Shown piece after piece: positions 27,565 through 36,714 of a stretch of DNA of 64,000 nt. The stretch is from Acidobacteriota bacterium (GTDB taxonomy: Bacteria; Acidobacteriota; Terriglobia; Terriglobales; Acidobacteriaceae): contig JAJZBZ010000005.1 in assembly GCA_021846275.1 (NCBI GenBank), positions 169,444 through 233,443 on the forward strand, in the 5' to 3' direction. The translations under genes and the position numbers were made by a program. The notes under the pieces are model-generated. The model saw only the letters and a list, made by a program, of their open reading frames with translations, searched no databases and was not told where the DNA came from. Within the stretch, counting starts at the first letter, position 1, and each line of letters opens with the position of its first letter.

Positions 27565-27585
27565 TACCACCCCCCTGGGGGGGTA
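27565..27585. promoter_or_regulatory. C6-T-G7 palindrome with TA ends
   Basis: TACCACCCCCCTGGGGGGGTA is a near-perfect palindrome of C and G tracts flanked by TA, the general design of CsoR/RcnR-type metal-repressor operators. It lies close to the 3' end of the NicO transporter gene rather than its promoter. Similar TACCCCCTGGGGGTA sequences occur in the accessory region at 56905-56919 and 62875-62887, so it may instead be a mobile-element end. Confidence 0.3.
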
Positions 27586-27686
27586 ACATGCCAGCAGTAC
27601 CAATAAGTAAACACATGGAACCGCAAATCTCTGAATTCAATGCGCTTGAAGGAATCACAAGGAAATTCCCGAGCGAAAGCTCCAAG

Positions 27687-28445
27687 CTATGGCAGATTCG
27701 GCAGCGCCGAAGACCAGCCCATCAGGAAGACCACGCCGATCCCGCAGCTATACACAGCGCCAATCCAGACCAGTGCCTGCTGTACGCTGATTCCGGCAAT
27801 GCCGCGCCGCTCCGTATTCGGCCCGAAGACGCCTGCGAGCGACGCCGTCATCAGCCCGTTCATCGCGACCAGTCCCACGGCGAATGCCAGCAGTCCCAGC
27901 AATCCCTGCGCCGCTCCGCCCAGCCGCGAGGCCAGCAGAAACAGCATCAACTGGCTCGGCGTCTCCGCTCCCACGCCGTGCAGCATCCCGATCAGAAAAA
28001 CGCTTCGCCCGTTGTAATTCCAGGCAAAAACCGCAGGGCGCTCGCGCTCCGGCTCGAAGAGCCGCAGCAGCCGCCACGCCAGCGTCCGCGCCAGGTTCAC
28101 TCCCGCCGCAATCCGGCTCGGTACGCGATTCTCGTGCCGGTGCGGATGCAGCATCCCGGCCACCACGGCGATGCCCAGCACGATCAGCGTCGCACCGATC
28201 AGCCGCTCCGTCACGTTGTCCAGCCACACCGGCAGCGGCAGATGCAGCCGGATCACAGCCACGCCCAGCGCCACCACCGTCAGCGCGTGACCCAGCGCAT
28301 ACAGCAGTCCCAGCCGCAGCGCCCGCCAGCGCGTCCTCTGCACGGCGGCAATATCGCTGATAGCCGCCAGATGGTCGTAATCAAATCCGTGCCGCAATCC
28401 CAGCACCAGACACGCCGCCAGCGCGGCCTCCAGCTTCCACTGCAT
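27687..28445 (-). CDS. NiCoT/NicO-type nickel-cobalt transporter
   Basis: A 252-aa integral membrane protein with about seven hydrophobic segments. The N-terminal LRHGFDYDHLAAI corresponds to the family's metal-binding signature RHA(F/V)DADHI in the second helix, with DYDH instead of DADH. GHALTVV provides the second conserved His motif, and an HPHRHE loop lies in the middle. These proteins move Ni2+ or Co2+ across the inner membrane; direction (uptake by NixA/HoxN types or efflux by RcnA types) cannot be settled here. No Ni enzyme is encoded nearby in this window. Confidence 0.8.
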   Translation of the reverse strand: MQWKLEAALAACLVLGLRHGFDYDHLAAISDIAAVQRTRWRALRLGLLYALGHALTVVALGVAVIRLHLPLPVWLDNVTERLIGATLIVLGIAVVAGMLHPHRHENRVPSRIAAGVNLARTLAWRLLRLFEPERERPAVFAWNYNGRSVFLIGMLHGVGAETPSQLMLFLLASRLGGAAQGLLGLLAFAVGLVAMNGLMTASLAGVFGPNTERRGIAGISVQQALVWIGAVYSCGIGVVFLMGWSSALPNLP

Positions 28446-28537
28446 TCGAGGTTCACTCCATCCTGTTTCGGTATGCGATCCTTCGGTCCAACCTCAGCTT
28501 ACGACACTCCGCCCCGCGCGCTTTACACTGTTCTTCA

Positions 28538-30079
28538 GTGCCTTCACGCGACGCACTCTCGCAGCTTCCGCTTCACTTTGAAGCCGACCGCCCCGCACCG
28601 GCTCGCCGCTCCAGTTGGAGTGTCAGCCAGCTCGTCGCCGAGGCGCGCTCCCTCGTCGAGCAGTCGATTGGAACCATCTGGGTCGAAGGTGAAATCTCAA
28701 ACTTCCGTCCGTCGTCCGCCGGTCACCTCTACTTCACGCTCAAGGACGACGCCGCGCAGCTTTCCGTCGTCCTTTTCCGTCGCCAGGCGCTGCTCCTGCG
28801 CTTCCGTCCCGAGGACGGTCTCGCCGTCCGTCTCCGAGCCGCGCTCAGCATCTACGAGCAGCGCGGCCAGCTTCAGCTTGTGGCGGAAACCCTGGAGCCG
28901 GTCGGCATCGGCAGCCTCCAGCTTGCCTTTGAGCAGCTTCGCGAGCGTCTCCGTGCCGAGGGTCTTTTCGATCCTGACCGCAAGCGCCCGCTGCCGCCTT
29001 ACCCGCGAGCCGTCGCCATCGTCACGTCGCCCACCGGTGCCGTCATCCGCGATTTTCTCCAGATCGTCCGCCGCCGCAGTTCCGCGCTCAACGTGCTCGT
29101 CGTGCCCGTCGCCGTTCAGGGCGATTCAGCAGCCGCCGAGATTGAAGCCGCGTTGCAAAAACTGGCGCAACCCGATCTTCCTGTCCCGGTCGAACTCATC
29201 GTGCTCGCCCGTGGCGGCGGCTCGCTCGAAGACCTGGCCGCCTTCAACTCCGAGCGGGTCGCGCGCGCCATCGCCGCCTCGCCCCTGCCGGTCGTCTCCG
29301 CCATCGGCCATGAGACCGACTTCACCATCGCCGACTTTGTCGCCGATCTGCGCGCTCCCACTCCGTCGGCCGCAGCCGAACTCGTCACCGCCTCGCTCAT
29401 GGACATCTCCGAGCGCGTCTTCGATCTGCGTCGCCGCCTCCATCGCGCCGCGCGCTTCCAGTTGCTTCAGGCGCGCCAGAGCCTTGCCGCGCTGCCCGTC
29501 AGCCGCCTGGAGCAGCGCCTCCAGCGCCAGCTCGCCGCGCGCCAGCAGCGCCTCGACGAGCTTGCCTCCACGCTCTCATCCGCTGCGTCTGAGCATCAAC
29601 TCGCTCGCCGCCGTCGGCTCGACCAGCTTCGCGCCCAGCTTCTGCGTCGCGATCCACAGCGCCAGCTCGGCCTGGTGCGCTCGCGCCTCGTCGGCCTGCG
29701 TGAGCGCCTGCGCTCCGCCGCTCTCCGTCGCAGCCACGCCGCGCAGCAGGACCATCGCTCCGCCGCCGCCACTCTCGACCGCGCCATGCGTCAGTTTCTC
29801 GCTGCCCGCCGCAGCCAGGTCGAGCGGCGCCAGCTTCAGCTCGTCGCGCTCTCACCCCTCGCCGTGCTGGATCGCGGCTATGCGCTCGTGCAGACAGAAT
29901 CCGGCAGCATCCTGCGCGATGCCGCGCTGGTTCACCCAGGCGAAGTGGTCCATACCCGGCTTGGTCGCGGCAGTTTCAGCAGCCGCGTGGAAAACAGTCG
30001 CGTAGAGGCCAGCCACGCCAACCCAACGCAGCCGTCCACCGCTTCAAAGCCAATCACCCATAAACCAGGGAAATCATGA
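28538..30079 (+). CDS. xseA: exodeoxyribonuclease VII large subunit
   Basis: Catalytic subunit of ExoVII, which degrades single-stranded DNA from both ends. The 513-aa protein has an N-terminal OB fold (IWVEGEISNFRPSSAGHLYF), the conserved core (VAIVTSPTGAVIRDFLQIV, ARGGGSLEDLAAFNSE, VSAIGHETDFTIADFVAD) and a long coiled-coil region rich in Arg, Gln and Leu (about 290-430). The start is a GTG. The stop overlaps the ATG of glmM by 4 nt (ATGA), so the two are translationally coupled. The small subunit gene xseB is not in this window. Confidence 0.95.
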   Translation: MPSRDALSQLPLHFEADRPAPARRSSWSVSQLVAEARSLVEQSIGTIWVEGEISNFRPSSAGHLYFTLKDDAAQLSVVLFRRQALLLRFRPEDGLAVRLRAALSIYEQRGQLQLVAETLEPVGIGSLQLAFEQLRERLRAEGLFDPDRKRPLPPYPRAVAIVTSPTGAVIRDFLQIVRRRSSALNVLVVPVAVQGDSAAAEIEAALQKLAQPDLPVPVELIVLARGGGSLEDLAAFNSERVARAIAASPLPVVSAIGHETDFTIADFVADLRAPTPSAAAELVTASLMDISERVFDLRRRLHRAARFQLLQARQSLAALPVSRLEQRLQRQLAARQQRLDELASTLSSAASEHQLARRRRLDQLRAQLLRRDPQRQLGLVRSRLVGLRERLRSAALRRSHAAQQDHRSAAATLDRAMRQFLAARRSQVERRQLQLVALSPLAVLDRGYALVQTESGSILRDAALVHPGEVVHTRLGRGSFSSRVENSRVEASHANPTQPSTASKPITHKPGKS

Positions 30080-31425
30080 GAAAGTTATTCGGCACCGATG
30101 GAATCCGTGGCGTCGCCGGAGTCGCGCCGCTCGACGAACAAACTGTCTACGCAGTCGGCCTGGCGCTCGCTCATTCGCTGCGTCCGCTCGCTCTCGCGCC
30201 GCGCGTGCTTGCTGGTCGAGACACGCGCGCCTCCAGTTCATGGATTCTTTCCATGCTCGCCGCCGGTCTGCGCGCCGGAGGAGCCGAACTGGTCAGCGCC
30301 GACATCCTGCCCACGCCCGCCGTCGCTTACCTCACGCGCCGCGACGGCTTCCACGCCGGCGTCGTCATCTCCGCCTCGCACAATCCCTGGCAGGACAACG
30401 GCATCAAGCTCTTCGGCCCCGACGGCTTCAAGCTGCCCGACGAGGTCGAGCTGTCCATTGAGGAGATCATCTTCCGCCACGCCGTCGTCGCCGCTGCGCC
30501 AGCGCTGGATACGCTACCTGCCATCGTCGACGAGCCGCACTACGCCGCAGAATACATCGCCTTCCTGCGCTCGCTCGTCCCCGGTCTCCAGCTTGGCAGC
30601 CGTCGCGTCGCCGTCGATTGCGCCCACGGCGCGGCGGCGGCGATTGCTCCCGCGCTCCTTGACTCGCTCGGCGGCGAAGTCATGCTGCTTAACACCGCGC
30701 CCAACGGGCGCAACATCAACGACCACTGCGGCGCGCTCCACCCGGAGACCGTCGCGGCAGCCGTCACCGAAAGCGGTGCCGAACTCGGCATCACGCTTGA
30801 TGGCGACGCTGACCGCTGCCTGCTTGCCGCCGCTTCTGGTCGAGTCATCAACGGCGACGCGATCCTGCTGCTCTGCGCACGCGACATGCAGGCGCGCGGC
30901 CTGCTCACAGGCAATGTCGTCGTAGCAACGACGATGTCCAACATGGGCCTCGAAGCCGCGCTGCGCCGCTCCGGCATCTCCATGCAGCGCGCCGCCGTCG
31001 GAGACCGTTACGTGCTGGAGCTGATGCGCCGCCTCGACGCCGCGCTCGGCGGCGAGCAGTCCGGCCACATCCTCTTTCCTCACCTGTCCACCACCGGCGA
31101 CGGCCTGCTGACCGCCCTCGTCGTGCTTGACACGCTGGCGCGCAGCGGTCGCACGCTGGAAGAACTGACCGCCGACCTCAAAGTCTTCCCGCAGACCATC
31201 GTCAACGTAAAGGTCCGCGAAAAACTCCCGCTCGAAGGCTTCCCATCGATTCAGGCTGCCATCGCCGAGGCCGAAGCCGCTCTGCGCGAGACGGGCCGCG
31301 TCGTCATCCGCTACTCCGGCACCGAGGCGCTTGCCCGCGTCATGATCGAGGCCGAGGACGAAGCCGCCATGCGCCACCACGCCGAGACCATCGCGGCAGC
31401 CATTCGCGCCGAGCTTGGCATCTGA
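30076..31425 (+). CDS. glmM: phosphoglucosamine mutase
   Basis: Interconverts glucosamine-6-phosphate and glucosamine-1-phosphate for UDP-GlcNAc, hence peptidoglycan and LPS synthesis. The 449-aa protein starts RKLFGTDGIRGVAG, has the catalytic phosphoserine loop ISASHNPWQDNGIKLF (Ser ~100), the metal loop DGDADRCLL, the sugar-binding GGEQSGHILF and the phosphate-binding RYSGTE near the C-terminus. All are intact. It overlaps xseA by 4 nt. Confidence 0.97.
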   Translation: MRKLFGTDGIRGVAGVAPLDEQTVYAVGLALAHSLRPLALAPRVLAGRDTRASSSWILSMLAAGLRAGGAELVSADILPTPAVAYLTRRDGFHAGVVISASHNPWQDNGIKLFGPDGFKLPDEVELSIEEIIFRHAVVAAAPALDTLPAIVDEPHYAAEYIAFLRSLVPGLQLGSRRVAVDCAHGAAAAIAPALLDSLGGEVMLLNTAPNGRNINDHCGALHPETVAAAVTESGAELGITLDGDADRCLLAAASGRVINGDAILLLCARDMQARGLLTGNVVVATTMSNMGLEAALRRSGISMQRAAVGDRYVLELMRRLDAALGGEQSGHILFPHLSTTGDGLLTALVVLDTLARSGRTLEELTADLKVFPQTIVNVKVREKLPLEGFPSIQAAIAEAEAALRETGRVVIRYSGTEALARVMIEAEDEAAMRHHAETIAAAIRAELGI

Positions 31426-31538
31426 CTCCGTGAGACAGCAGCGGCGCGCTGCGGCGTATTCTGGATACGTCGAATCGAGCGCCCGCAGCAAATCCGCTGC
31501 GGCATTACGTCACGCGGGAAGCGCAGGGAACAGTCATC

Positions 31539-33050
31539 ATGACCGTCATTTGCCAGGAAGATTTGATCGCCACCGTCGCCGGAGCCTTGCAGTACATCAG
31601 CTACTACCACCCCGTCGATTACATCCGCTCGCTTGCCGACGCCTGGGAGCGCGAGCAGTCGCCAGCGGCCAAAGACGCCATGGCGCAGATCCTCATCAAC
31701 AGCCGGATGTGCGCCGAGGGCCATCGCCCCATCTGCCAGGACACGGGCATCGTCAACGCCTTCGTCCGCGTAGGCATGGACGTGCGCTTCGACGCCGATA
31801 TGGACCTGCAACAGATGATCGACGAAGGTGTGCGCCGCGCCTATCTCGACCCGGACAACAAGCTGCGCGGCTCGGTCCTCGCGGACCCGGCTGGCGCACG
31901 CAAAAACACCCGCGACAACACCCCAAGCGTCGTCAGCGTGGAGCTGGTGCGCGGCAACACCGTCGAGATCACCGTCGCGGCCAAGGGCGGCGGCTCGGAA
32001 GCCAAGAGCAAATTCGCCATGCTCAATCCATCCGACTCCATCGTCGAATGGGTGCTCAAGACCGTGCCCACCATGGGTGCCGGATGGTGCCCGCCCGGAA
32101 TGCTCGGCATCGGCATCGGCGGCACCAGCGAAAAGGCCATGCTGCTGGCCAAGGAATCGCTGATGGACCCGATCAACATTCAGGAACTGATCGCGCGCGG
32201 CCCCAAAACCCGCGCCGAAGAGCTGCGCATCGAGCTTTTTGACAAGGTGAACAGGCTCGGCATCGGCGCGCAGGGCCTCGGCGGGCTGACCACCGTGCTC
32301 GACGTGAAGGTGTTCGATTATCCCTGCCACGCGGCCAATCTGCCCATAGCCATGATTCCCAACTGCGCCGCCACGCGCCACGCGCACGTCGTCCTGGACG
32401 GCTCCGGACCGGCATTCCTCGATCCGCCGTCGCTCGCCGACTGGCCGAAACTGACCTACGATGTCTCCGGCGCGCGCCGCGTCAACCTGAACACAGTCAC
32501 CCGCGCGGAAGTGGCCACCTGGAAACCCGGCGAGGTGCTGCTGCTCAACGGCAGGCTGCTCACCGGCCGGGACGCCGCTCACAAGCGCATGACCGATATT
32601 CTGAGCCGCGGCGAAAAGCTGCCCGTCGATTTCCGCGACCGCTTCATCTACTACGTTGGCCCGGTCGATCCGGTGCGCGACGAGGTGGTCGGCCCGGCAG
32701 GACCGACTACGGCCACGCGCATGGACAAATTCACGCGTCCGATGCTCGCCCAGACCGGCCTGCTCGGCATGGTCGGCAAGGCCGAGCGCGGCCCGGCTGC
32801 CATCGATGCCATTCGCGAGTTCAGCGCCGTCTACCTGATGGCCGTCGGCGGCGCGGCCTATCTCGTCTCGAAGGCCATTCGCAGCTCGCGTGTGCTCGCC
32901 TTTGAAGACCTCGGCATGGAGGCCATCTACGAGTTCGATGTCGTCGATATGCCCGTCACAGTCGCCGTCGATGCCAACGGCACCAGCGTTCACCAGACCG
33001 GCCCGGCGGAGTGGCAGCAGCGCATCGCCGGCATTCCCATCCTGCAATAG
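31539..33050 (+). CDS. class I (iron-sulfur) fumarate hydratase
   Basis: Reversible hydration of fumarate to malate in the TCA cycle. The 503-aa single chain joins the alpha (N-terminal) and beta (C-terminal) modules of class I fumarases. PICQDTGIVNAFVRVG contains a likely [4Fe-4S] Cys, PPGMLGIGIGGTSEKAM the substrate loop, and the beta part has GPTTATRMDKFT and YLMAVGGAAYLVSKAI. This oxygen-sensitive type is unrelated in sequence to FumC. It is separated from glmM by 113 bp and followed by a strong terminator. Confidence 0.93.
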   Translation: MTVICQEDLIATVAGALQYISYYHPVDYIRSLADAWEREQSPAAKDAMAQILINSRMCAEGHRPICQDTGIVNAFVRVGMDVRFDADMDLQQMIDEGVRRAYLDPDNKLRGSVLADPAGARKNTRDNTPSVVSVELVRGNTVEITVAAKGGGSEAKSKFAMLNPSDSIVEWVLKTVPTMGAGWCPPGMLGIGIGGTSEKAMLLAKESLMDPINIQELIARGPKTRAEELRIELFDKVNRLGIGAQGLGGLTTVLDVKVFDYPCHAANLPIAMIPNCAATRHAHVVLDGSGPAFLDPPSLADWPKLTYDVSGARRVNLNTVTRAEVATWKPGEVLLLNGRLLTGRDAAHKRMTDILSRGEKLPVDFRDRFIYYVGPVDPVRDEVVGPAGPTTATRMDKFTRPMLAQTGLLGMVGKAERGPAAIDAIREFSAVYLMAVGGAAYLVSKAIRSSRVLAFEDLGMEAIYEFDVVDMPVTVAVDANGTSVHQTGPAEWQQRIAGIPILQ

Positions 33051-33070
33051 TCCGTCGTCATTCGGAGCGC

Positions 33071-33113
33071 AAAAAAGCACAGCCCGCGAGCCGATCGCGG
33101 GCCGTGCTTTTTG
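33071..33113. terminator. bidirectional rho-independent terminator
   Basis: Stem AAAAAGCAC-GCCCGCGA / TCGCGGGC-GTGCTTTTT with a small loop at 33090-33095, a bulge, and A/T runs on both sides. It lies between the convergent fumarase and outer-membrane protein genes and can serve both strands. Confidence 0.85.
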
Positions 33114-33132
33114 AGAAGCGTCGGCTGCCGAG

Positions 33133-33906
33133 TTACAGCTTGCCCCAGCGATAGACCATCGATCCCTCAAAACCAAGGCCGTTCTGGATGCTGGAGTCGA
33201 AGGTGCTCATAAAATAGTCTCCGGTGCAGCGCAGGACGAAGTTGTTGGTCAGGTTGTAGTCGATGGGCATGCTGACGTCGAGCACCGCCGCCCCGCTGTC
33301 CGGATAGAGGCCAAGCAGCGGCGCGGTGAAGCCGTTCGCGTCAGCGAAGTAATTGTTGAAGACTGCGCCCAACATCACGCGACCGCTCACCGAGTAGCGA
33401 GGATGCATCCAGAAGCGATAGCTCGGCCCGGCCAGCACGGCGTATTGGCTGATCGCCGGCTTGACCACGTTGGTCGGGTTCGGGCCGAGGAACTGCGTTC
33501 CGTAGTAGCCGCGTCCGTCCAGGGTGACGGCCCAGCGCTCGCTGTAATCGCGAGTGAAGCCCACATTCCATGCGTAGAAGTTCACTTTCTGCAATCCACC
33601 GCCGTAGTCGCCAGTCACGCCCGGTCCAGCGACCGTGCGCAGAAATCCCATTCCGAGATAGACCTCGTAAAGATGGTCATACTCGGCGTGAATCGCCGCC
33701 TGACGGCGCTGCTCCCGCCGCGCGCGCAGGCGGGCCTGAACGCTGAGACCCTGTTCGGAGATGTTGCTGCCGGTCTGCGCAGCGCTGGACGAAGAGGAAT
33801 CAGTCGTTGTCGGCGCGGGCTGGGAAGATTGTCCGGCGGCAAAGGCAAGCGTGGAAAAGCTGAGAATGCAGACAAGAGAAAAAGTAGTGCTGCGAAGCAA
33901 GGACAT
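33133..33906 (-). CDS. outer-membrane beta-barrel protein
   Basis: A 257-aa exported protein. A signal peptide (FSLVCILSFSTLAFAAG) is followed by a Ser/Thr-rich linker, a short basic coiled region (LRARREQRRQAAIHAEYD) and then barrel-like strands (LYEVYLGMGFLRT, WAVTLDGRGYYGTQF, FVLRCTGDYFMSTF, FEGSMVYRWGKL). The pattern suggests an 8- to 10-stranded barrel. The start at 33906 (MSLLRST) has GGAGGAAT upstream, though rather distant. The function is unknown. Confidence 0.7.
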   Translation of the reverse strand: MSLLRSTTFSLVCILSFSTLAFAAGQSSQPAPTTTDSSSSSAAQTGSNISEQGLSVQARLRARREQRRQAAIHAEYDHLYEVYLGMGFLRTVAGPGVTGDYGGGLQKVNFYAWNVGFTRDYSERWAVTLDGRGYYGTQFLGPNPTNVVKPAISQYAVLAGPSYRFWMHPRYSVSGRVMLGAVFNNYFADANGFTAPLLGLYPDSGAAVLDVSMPIDYNLTNNFVLRCTGDYFMSTFDSSIQNGLGFEGSMVYRWGKL

Positions 33907-34079
33907 CGGGCTTGGAATTCCTCCGAGGGCGGGCCGAAACTGCGCATGCCACAAGCACGCGGCCCCCCTTTTATTAAAGCATTCCGGGCACGGCTCGTGC
34001 CTCGGATGCGCTTGCAGGCGGCATGGCTGATAGACTCGCCAGACCGCGAAGTGTCACGATGGCGCAAGCCAAAGACATG

Positions 34080-34553
34080 CTAGAAGGGAATGTCGTCGTC
34101 GGTGATCTGTGTGGACTGCGCGTATTCGTCGCCAGCCGGGCCTCGCTGGTCGCCGCGCTGCTCAGAGCTGCCGCCGCGGTTGCCGGAGTATCCGCCGGAT
34201 GAGCCGCCGTCCTCGCCGCGCCCAGAGAGCAGGGAGAGGTCCAGAATAACGATCTCGGTCCGGTAGACCTTCTTGTTTGTGTCCTTGTCATCCCAGCTTC
34301 GCGTCGTCAGGCGGCCTTCCACATAAAGCTTGCTGCCTTTTTTCACATAGTCGCGCACGATTTCGGCCAGCTTGCCATAGGCGACGAGATTATGCCACTC
34401 CGTGCGCTCCTGCTGGTTGCCCTGCTGATCCTTGTAGCGCTCGCTGGTGGCAATGCTGAAGTTGACCACTGGCTGCCCGCTTGGCAGCGCCTTGAACTCC
34501 GGGTCCTTGCCCACGTTTCCGAGCAGGATGACTTTATTCACACTCTTGGCCAT
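34080..34553 (-). CDS. ssb: single-stranded DNA-binding protein
   Basis: Coats ssDNA in replication, repair and recombination. The 157-aa protein has the OB fold starting KVILLGNVGKDPEF, with WHNLVAYGKLAEI and KLYVEGRLTTRSW. A Gly/Ser/Arg-rich disordered linker follows, and the acidic tip DDDIPF recruits partner proteins. The start at 34553 has CGGAGAAG upstream; the frame is open further, but the family begins at this Met. Length is normal. Confidence 0.96.
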   Translation of the reverse strand: MAKSVNKVILLGNVGKDPEFKALPSGQPVVNFSIATSERYKDQQGNQQERTEWHNLVAYGKLAEIVRDYVKKGSKLYVEGRLTTRSWDDKDTNKKVYRTEIVILDLSLLSGRGEDGGSSGGYSGNRGGSSEQRGDQRGPAGDEYAQSTQITDDDIPF

Positions 34554-34623
34554 GGAAATCTTCTCCGAAAGGTTATGCAAAAGGATAGCAGAGAAGCGCC
34601 ACTGCGCGACTTCCGGATGCCGC

Positions 34624-34923
34624 TCAGCCGTGCCTGTCGTGCGCCGGGCCGGATGAATCCGGCGCTTGCCGTCCACGCAGCCATTTGGCCGTGCCCAGCA
34701 CCGTGAGCATCAGCCCAAAGGGTACGCACATCGCGCCCACAATCAGCAGAAACCAGCCTGTGTTGGAGTGGGCGCCGTTGTAATTGATGCCACCAAAGAC
34801 GGTCACCGTCAGCGCCAGCGCCGCCAGTCCGATAGCCAGGATCGACGAGCCGCCGACCAGCAGCTCGCGTGTTCCATCGCCGGTCGGCCTCCGGCTCGTC
34901 GAGGTTTCTCTCGATTCACTCAT
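34624..34923 (-). CDS. small two-helix membrane protein
   Basis: A 99-aa hypothetical protein with two transmembrane helices (SILAIGLAALALTVTVFGG and WFLLIVGAMCVPFGLMLTVLG) and charged ends (SESRETSTSRRPTG, WLRGRQAPDSSGP). It lies downstream of the ctaB-DUF420 pair in the same direction with a 67-bp gap, so a link with the respiratory oxidase module is possible but unproven. Confidence 0.6.
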   Translation of the reverse strand: MSESRETSTSRRPTGDGTRELLVGGSSILAIGLAALALTVTVFGGINYNGAHSNTGWFLLIVGAMCVPFGLMLTVLGTAKWLRGRQAPDSSGPAHDRHG

Positions 34924-34990
34924 GATCGTTCCGAAATCCAATCCATCCTGCAATCCATCGTGTTCGATCTGTCCTTCCGGCACGCGGCTT

Positions 34991-35524
34991 TCAAACGCGC
35001 GCCGCCGCCAGCATCGCATAGACGATGACGCCAGTCACCGAGACATAGAGCCAGAGCGGAAAGGTCCAGCGAGCGATCTTCCGGTGGTTGGGAATGCGGC
35101 CTGTGAGGGAAAAGAAAAAGGTAATGAGAATCATCGGCAGCGCGACAATGCTGAGCAGGATGTGGCTGACCAGCAGGATCAGGTAAAACGTGCGCAGCGG
35201 ACTCTGCGGATAATGGCTCTCGCCGTGCAACGCATAGTTGACGATGTAAAAGACGAGAAACAAAGCCGAAAAGGCAAAAGCCGTCAGCATGGCCGCCCGG
35301 TGCGCGGCGATCCTGCGCGAGCGGATGAAGACAAACCCGATCAGCAGAGCTGAAGCGCTCAGTCCGTTCAGCAGCGCATTGAGCGCGGGCAGAAAGGTAA
35401 GCCGCAGGCTGGACGGATCAGTGGCGGGATGCACGTAAATAAGCCAGAAAAGAAAGAGCGTGGCGGCCAGGCTGACGCCAAGAATCGTCAGGATCGAGGA
35501 GCGTACGGGCAGTGTCTGAGCCAT
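34991..35524 (-). CDS. DUF420 membrane protein (CtaM-like)
   Basis: A 177-aa protein with about five transmembrane helices: ILTILGVSLAATLFLFWLIYV, LNGLSASALLIGFVFI, MLTAFAFSALFLVFYIVNY, FYLILLVSHILLSIVALPM and FPLWLYVSVTGVIVYAML. The conserved H-R (AAHRAAML) and SHI His positions match DUF420. In Firmicutes a DUF420 member (CtaM) is needed to mature haem-copper oxidase. The location 15 bp downstream of ctaB supports the same role here. Confidence 0.85.
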   Translation of the reverse strand: MAQTLPVRSSILTILGVSLAATLFLFWLIYVHPATDPSSLRLTFLPALNALLNGLSASALLIGFVFIRSRRIAAHRAAMLTAFAFSALFLVFYIVNYALHGESHYPQSPLRTFYLILLVSHILLSIVALPMILITFFFSLTGRIPNHRKIARWTFPLWLYVSVTGVIVYAMLAAARV

Positions 35525-35539
35525 CTTCTTGTTCTCCGG

Positions 35540-36520
35540 TTATCGCATGGTGGCGGCCAGCATCAGGCCAGTGAGCAGCAGCGGCAGATAGAGCACACTG
35601 ACCTTGAGCAGGTCACGCGCCACCATGCGGCTCTCGGTTTCGTCGGTGGTCCGCAGGATGCGGCTGAAGCGCACGGTGTACGCCAGATAAAACCCGCCCA
35701 GCAGCACGGCCATCACGGCGTAGGTCGTGCCCGCCATGTGAAGCCACCACGGCGCAAGACTCACGGGGATCATCAGCACGGCGTAGACGAGGGCTTCGAT
35801 GACCGTGGACAGGCCGTCCGGCTGGACCACGGGCAGCATGCGAATCCCGGCGCGCGCATAATCGTGGCGATAGAGCCACGAGATGGCCATGAAATGAGGA
35901 AACTGCCAGACGAAGAGAATGGCAAACAGCGCCACGCCCTGCCATTCGATCTGGCCGCGCGCCGCCGTCCAGCCCAGCAGCGGACCAGCCGCGCCGGGAA
36001 ACGCACCCAGAAAAGTTGCCAGCGTGGTCACGCGCTTCAGCGGCGTGTAAATGGCGACATAGGTGAAGACCGTGAGCAGCGCGAGCGCCACCGTGAGCAG
36101 ATTGGTCGTCATCAGCAACGTCCAGCCGCCCAGCAGCACCGCGCCGAGACCCAGAGCAAGACCCACCGACAGCGGAATGCGGCCAGTAGCAATCGGTCGA
36201 TTTGCCGTGCGCAGCATGAGTGCGTCGGTTTTGCGCTCCATAGCCTCGTTCAGCGCGCTGGCTCCGGCGGAAACCATTGCCACGCCGAGCAGCGTTTCCA
36301 CCAGCCCGCGCTGCACACTGGTGATGCCGGAGCGGATCGATCCCAGATAGAAGCCTGCCCAGGTGGTGACGAGCACCATGGCCGTCACCTTGAACTTGAA
36401 CAACTCGCGCAGGTCGCCGATCAGCGATGCCGTGGCACCGGCCGTAGGGTGCATGGCGTGGGTAGCCGGCTTCGCGGCGGCCATCGGCGGTGCGGGATCG
36501 GTGGAAGCGGATGAACTCAT
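35540..36520 (-). CDS. ctaB: protoheme IX farnesyltransferase
   Basis: UbiA-family prenyltransferase converting haem B to haem O, the precursor of haem A in terminal oxidases. The 326-aa membrane protein has the first Asp-rich motif as NEAMERKTDALMLRTANRP (Asn-x3-Glu-x3-Asp) followed by the second loop YTPLKRVT, and about nine hydrophobic segments. A 30-residue Ala/Pro-rich N-terminal leader precedes the conserved LFKFKVTAMVLVTTWAG. DUF420 follows. No oxidase subunits or ctaA lie in this window. Confidence 0.94.
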   Translation of the reverse strand: MSSSASTDPAPPMAAAKPATHAMHPTAGATASLIGDLRELFKFKVTAMVLVTTWAGFYLGSIRSGITSVQRGLVETLLGVAMVSAGASALNEAMERKTDALMLRTANRPIATGRIPLSVGLALGLGAVLLGGWTLLMTTNLLTVALALLTVFTYVAIYTPLKRVTTLATFLGAFPGAAGPLLGWTAARGQIEWQGVALFAILFVWQFPHFMAISWLYRHDYARAGIRMLPVVQPDGLSTVIEALVYAVLMIPVSLAPWWLHMAGTTYAVMAVLLGGFYLAYTVRFSRILRTTDETESRMVARDLLKVSVLYLPLLLTGLMLAATMR

Positions 36521-36714
36521 CGTGATATGCGATCAGGCGGCCTGACGCTGCCGCAGGTGAGCGGCCAACGAGCACGACCCCGAAACTTTGCTCCTGAAAC
36601 TCTGCCTTTAAAAATCCGGATGCGCGGCTTGCTTGAGCGCTGAATGGCTTCTTCTGACCCCTGTCTGCATGATACCCGTTCGCGCCCAACAAGGTAAGAA
36701 ATCCTGGCCCGGGC

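Larger units (their letters stand above)
27262..27686. other. intergenic region with two palindromes
   Basis: This 425-bp gap holds no gene I can support with confidence and is less GC-rich than its surroundings. A minus-strand frame from ATG 27470 to 27261 (about 69 codons) is possible but has no recognisable homology. The notable contents are the two palindromes listed separately. Confidence 0.4.

Noticed and set aside
27546..30005. An 819-codon plus-strand open frame
   Set aside because: Antisense to the NicO gene, then out of frame with xseA; low-complexity Ser/Arg/Pro content. The first ~30 codons look protein-like, but nothing supports a gene.
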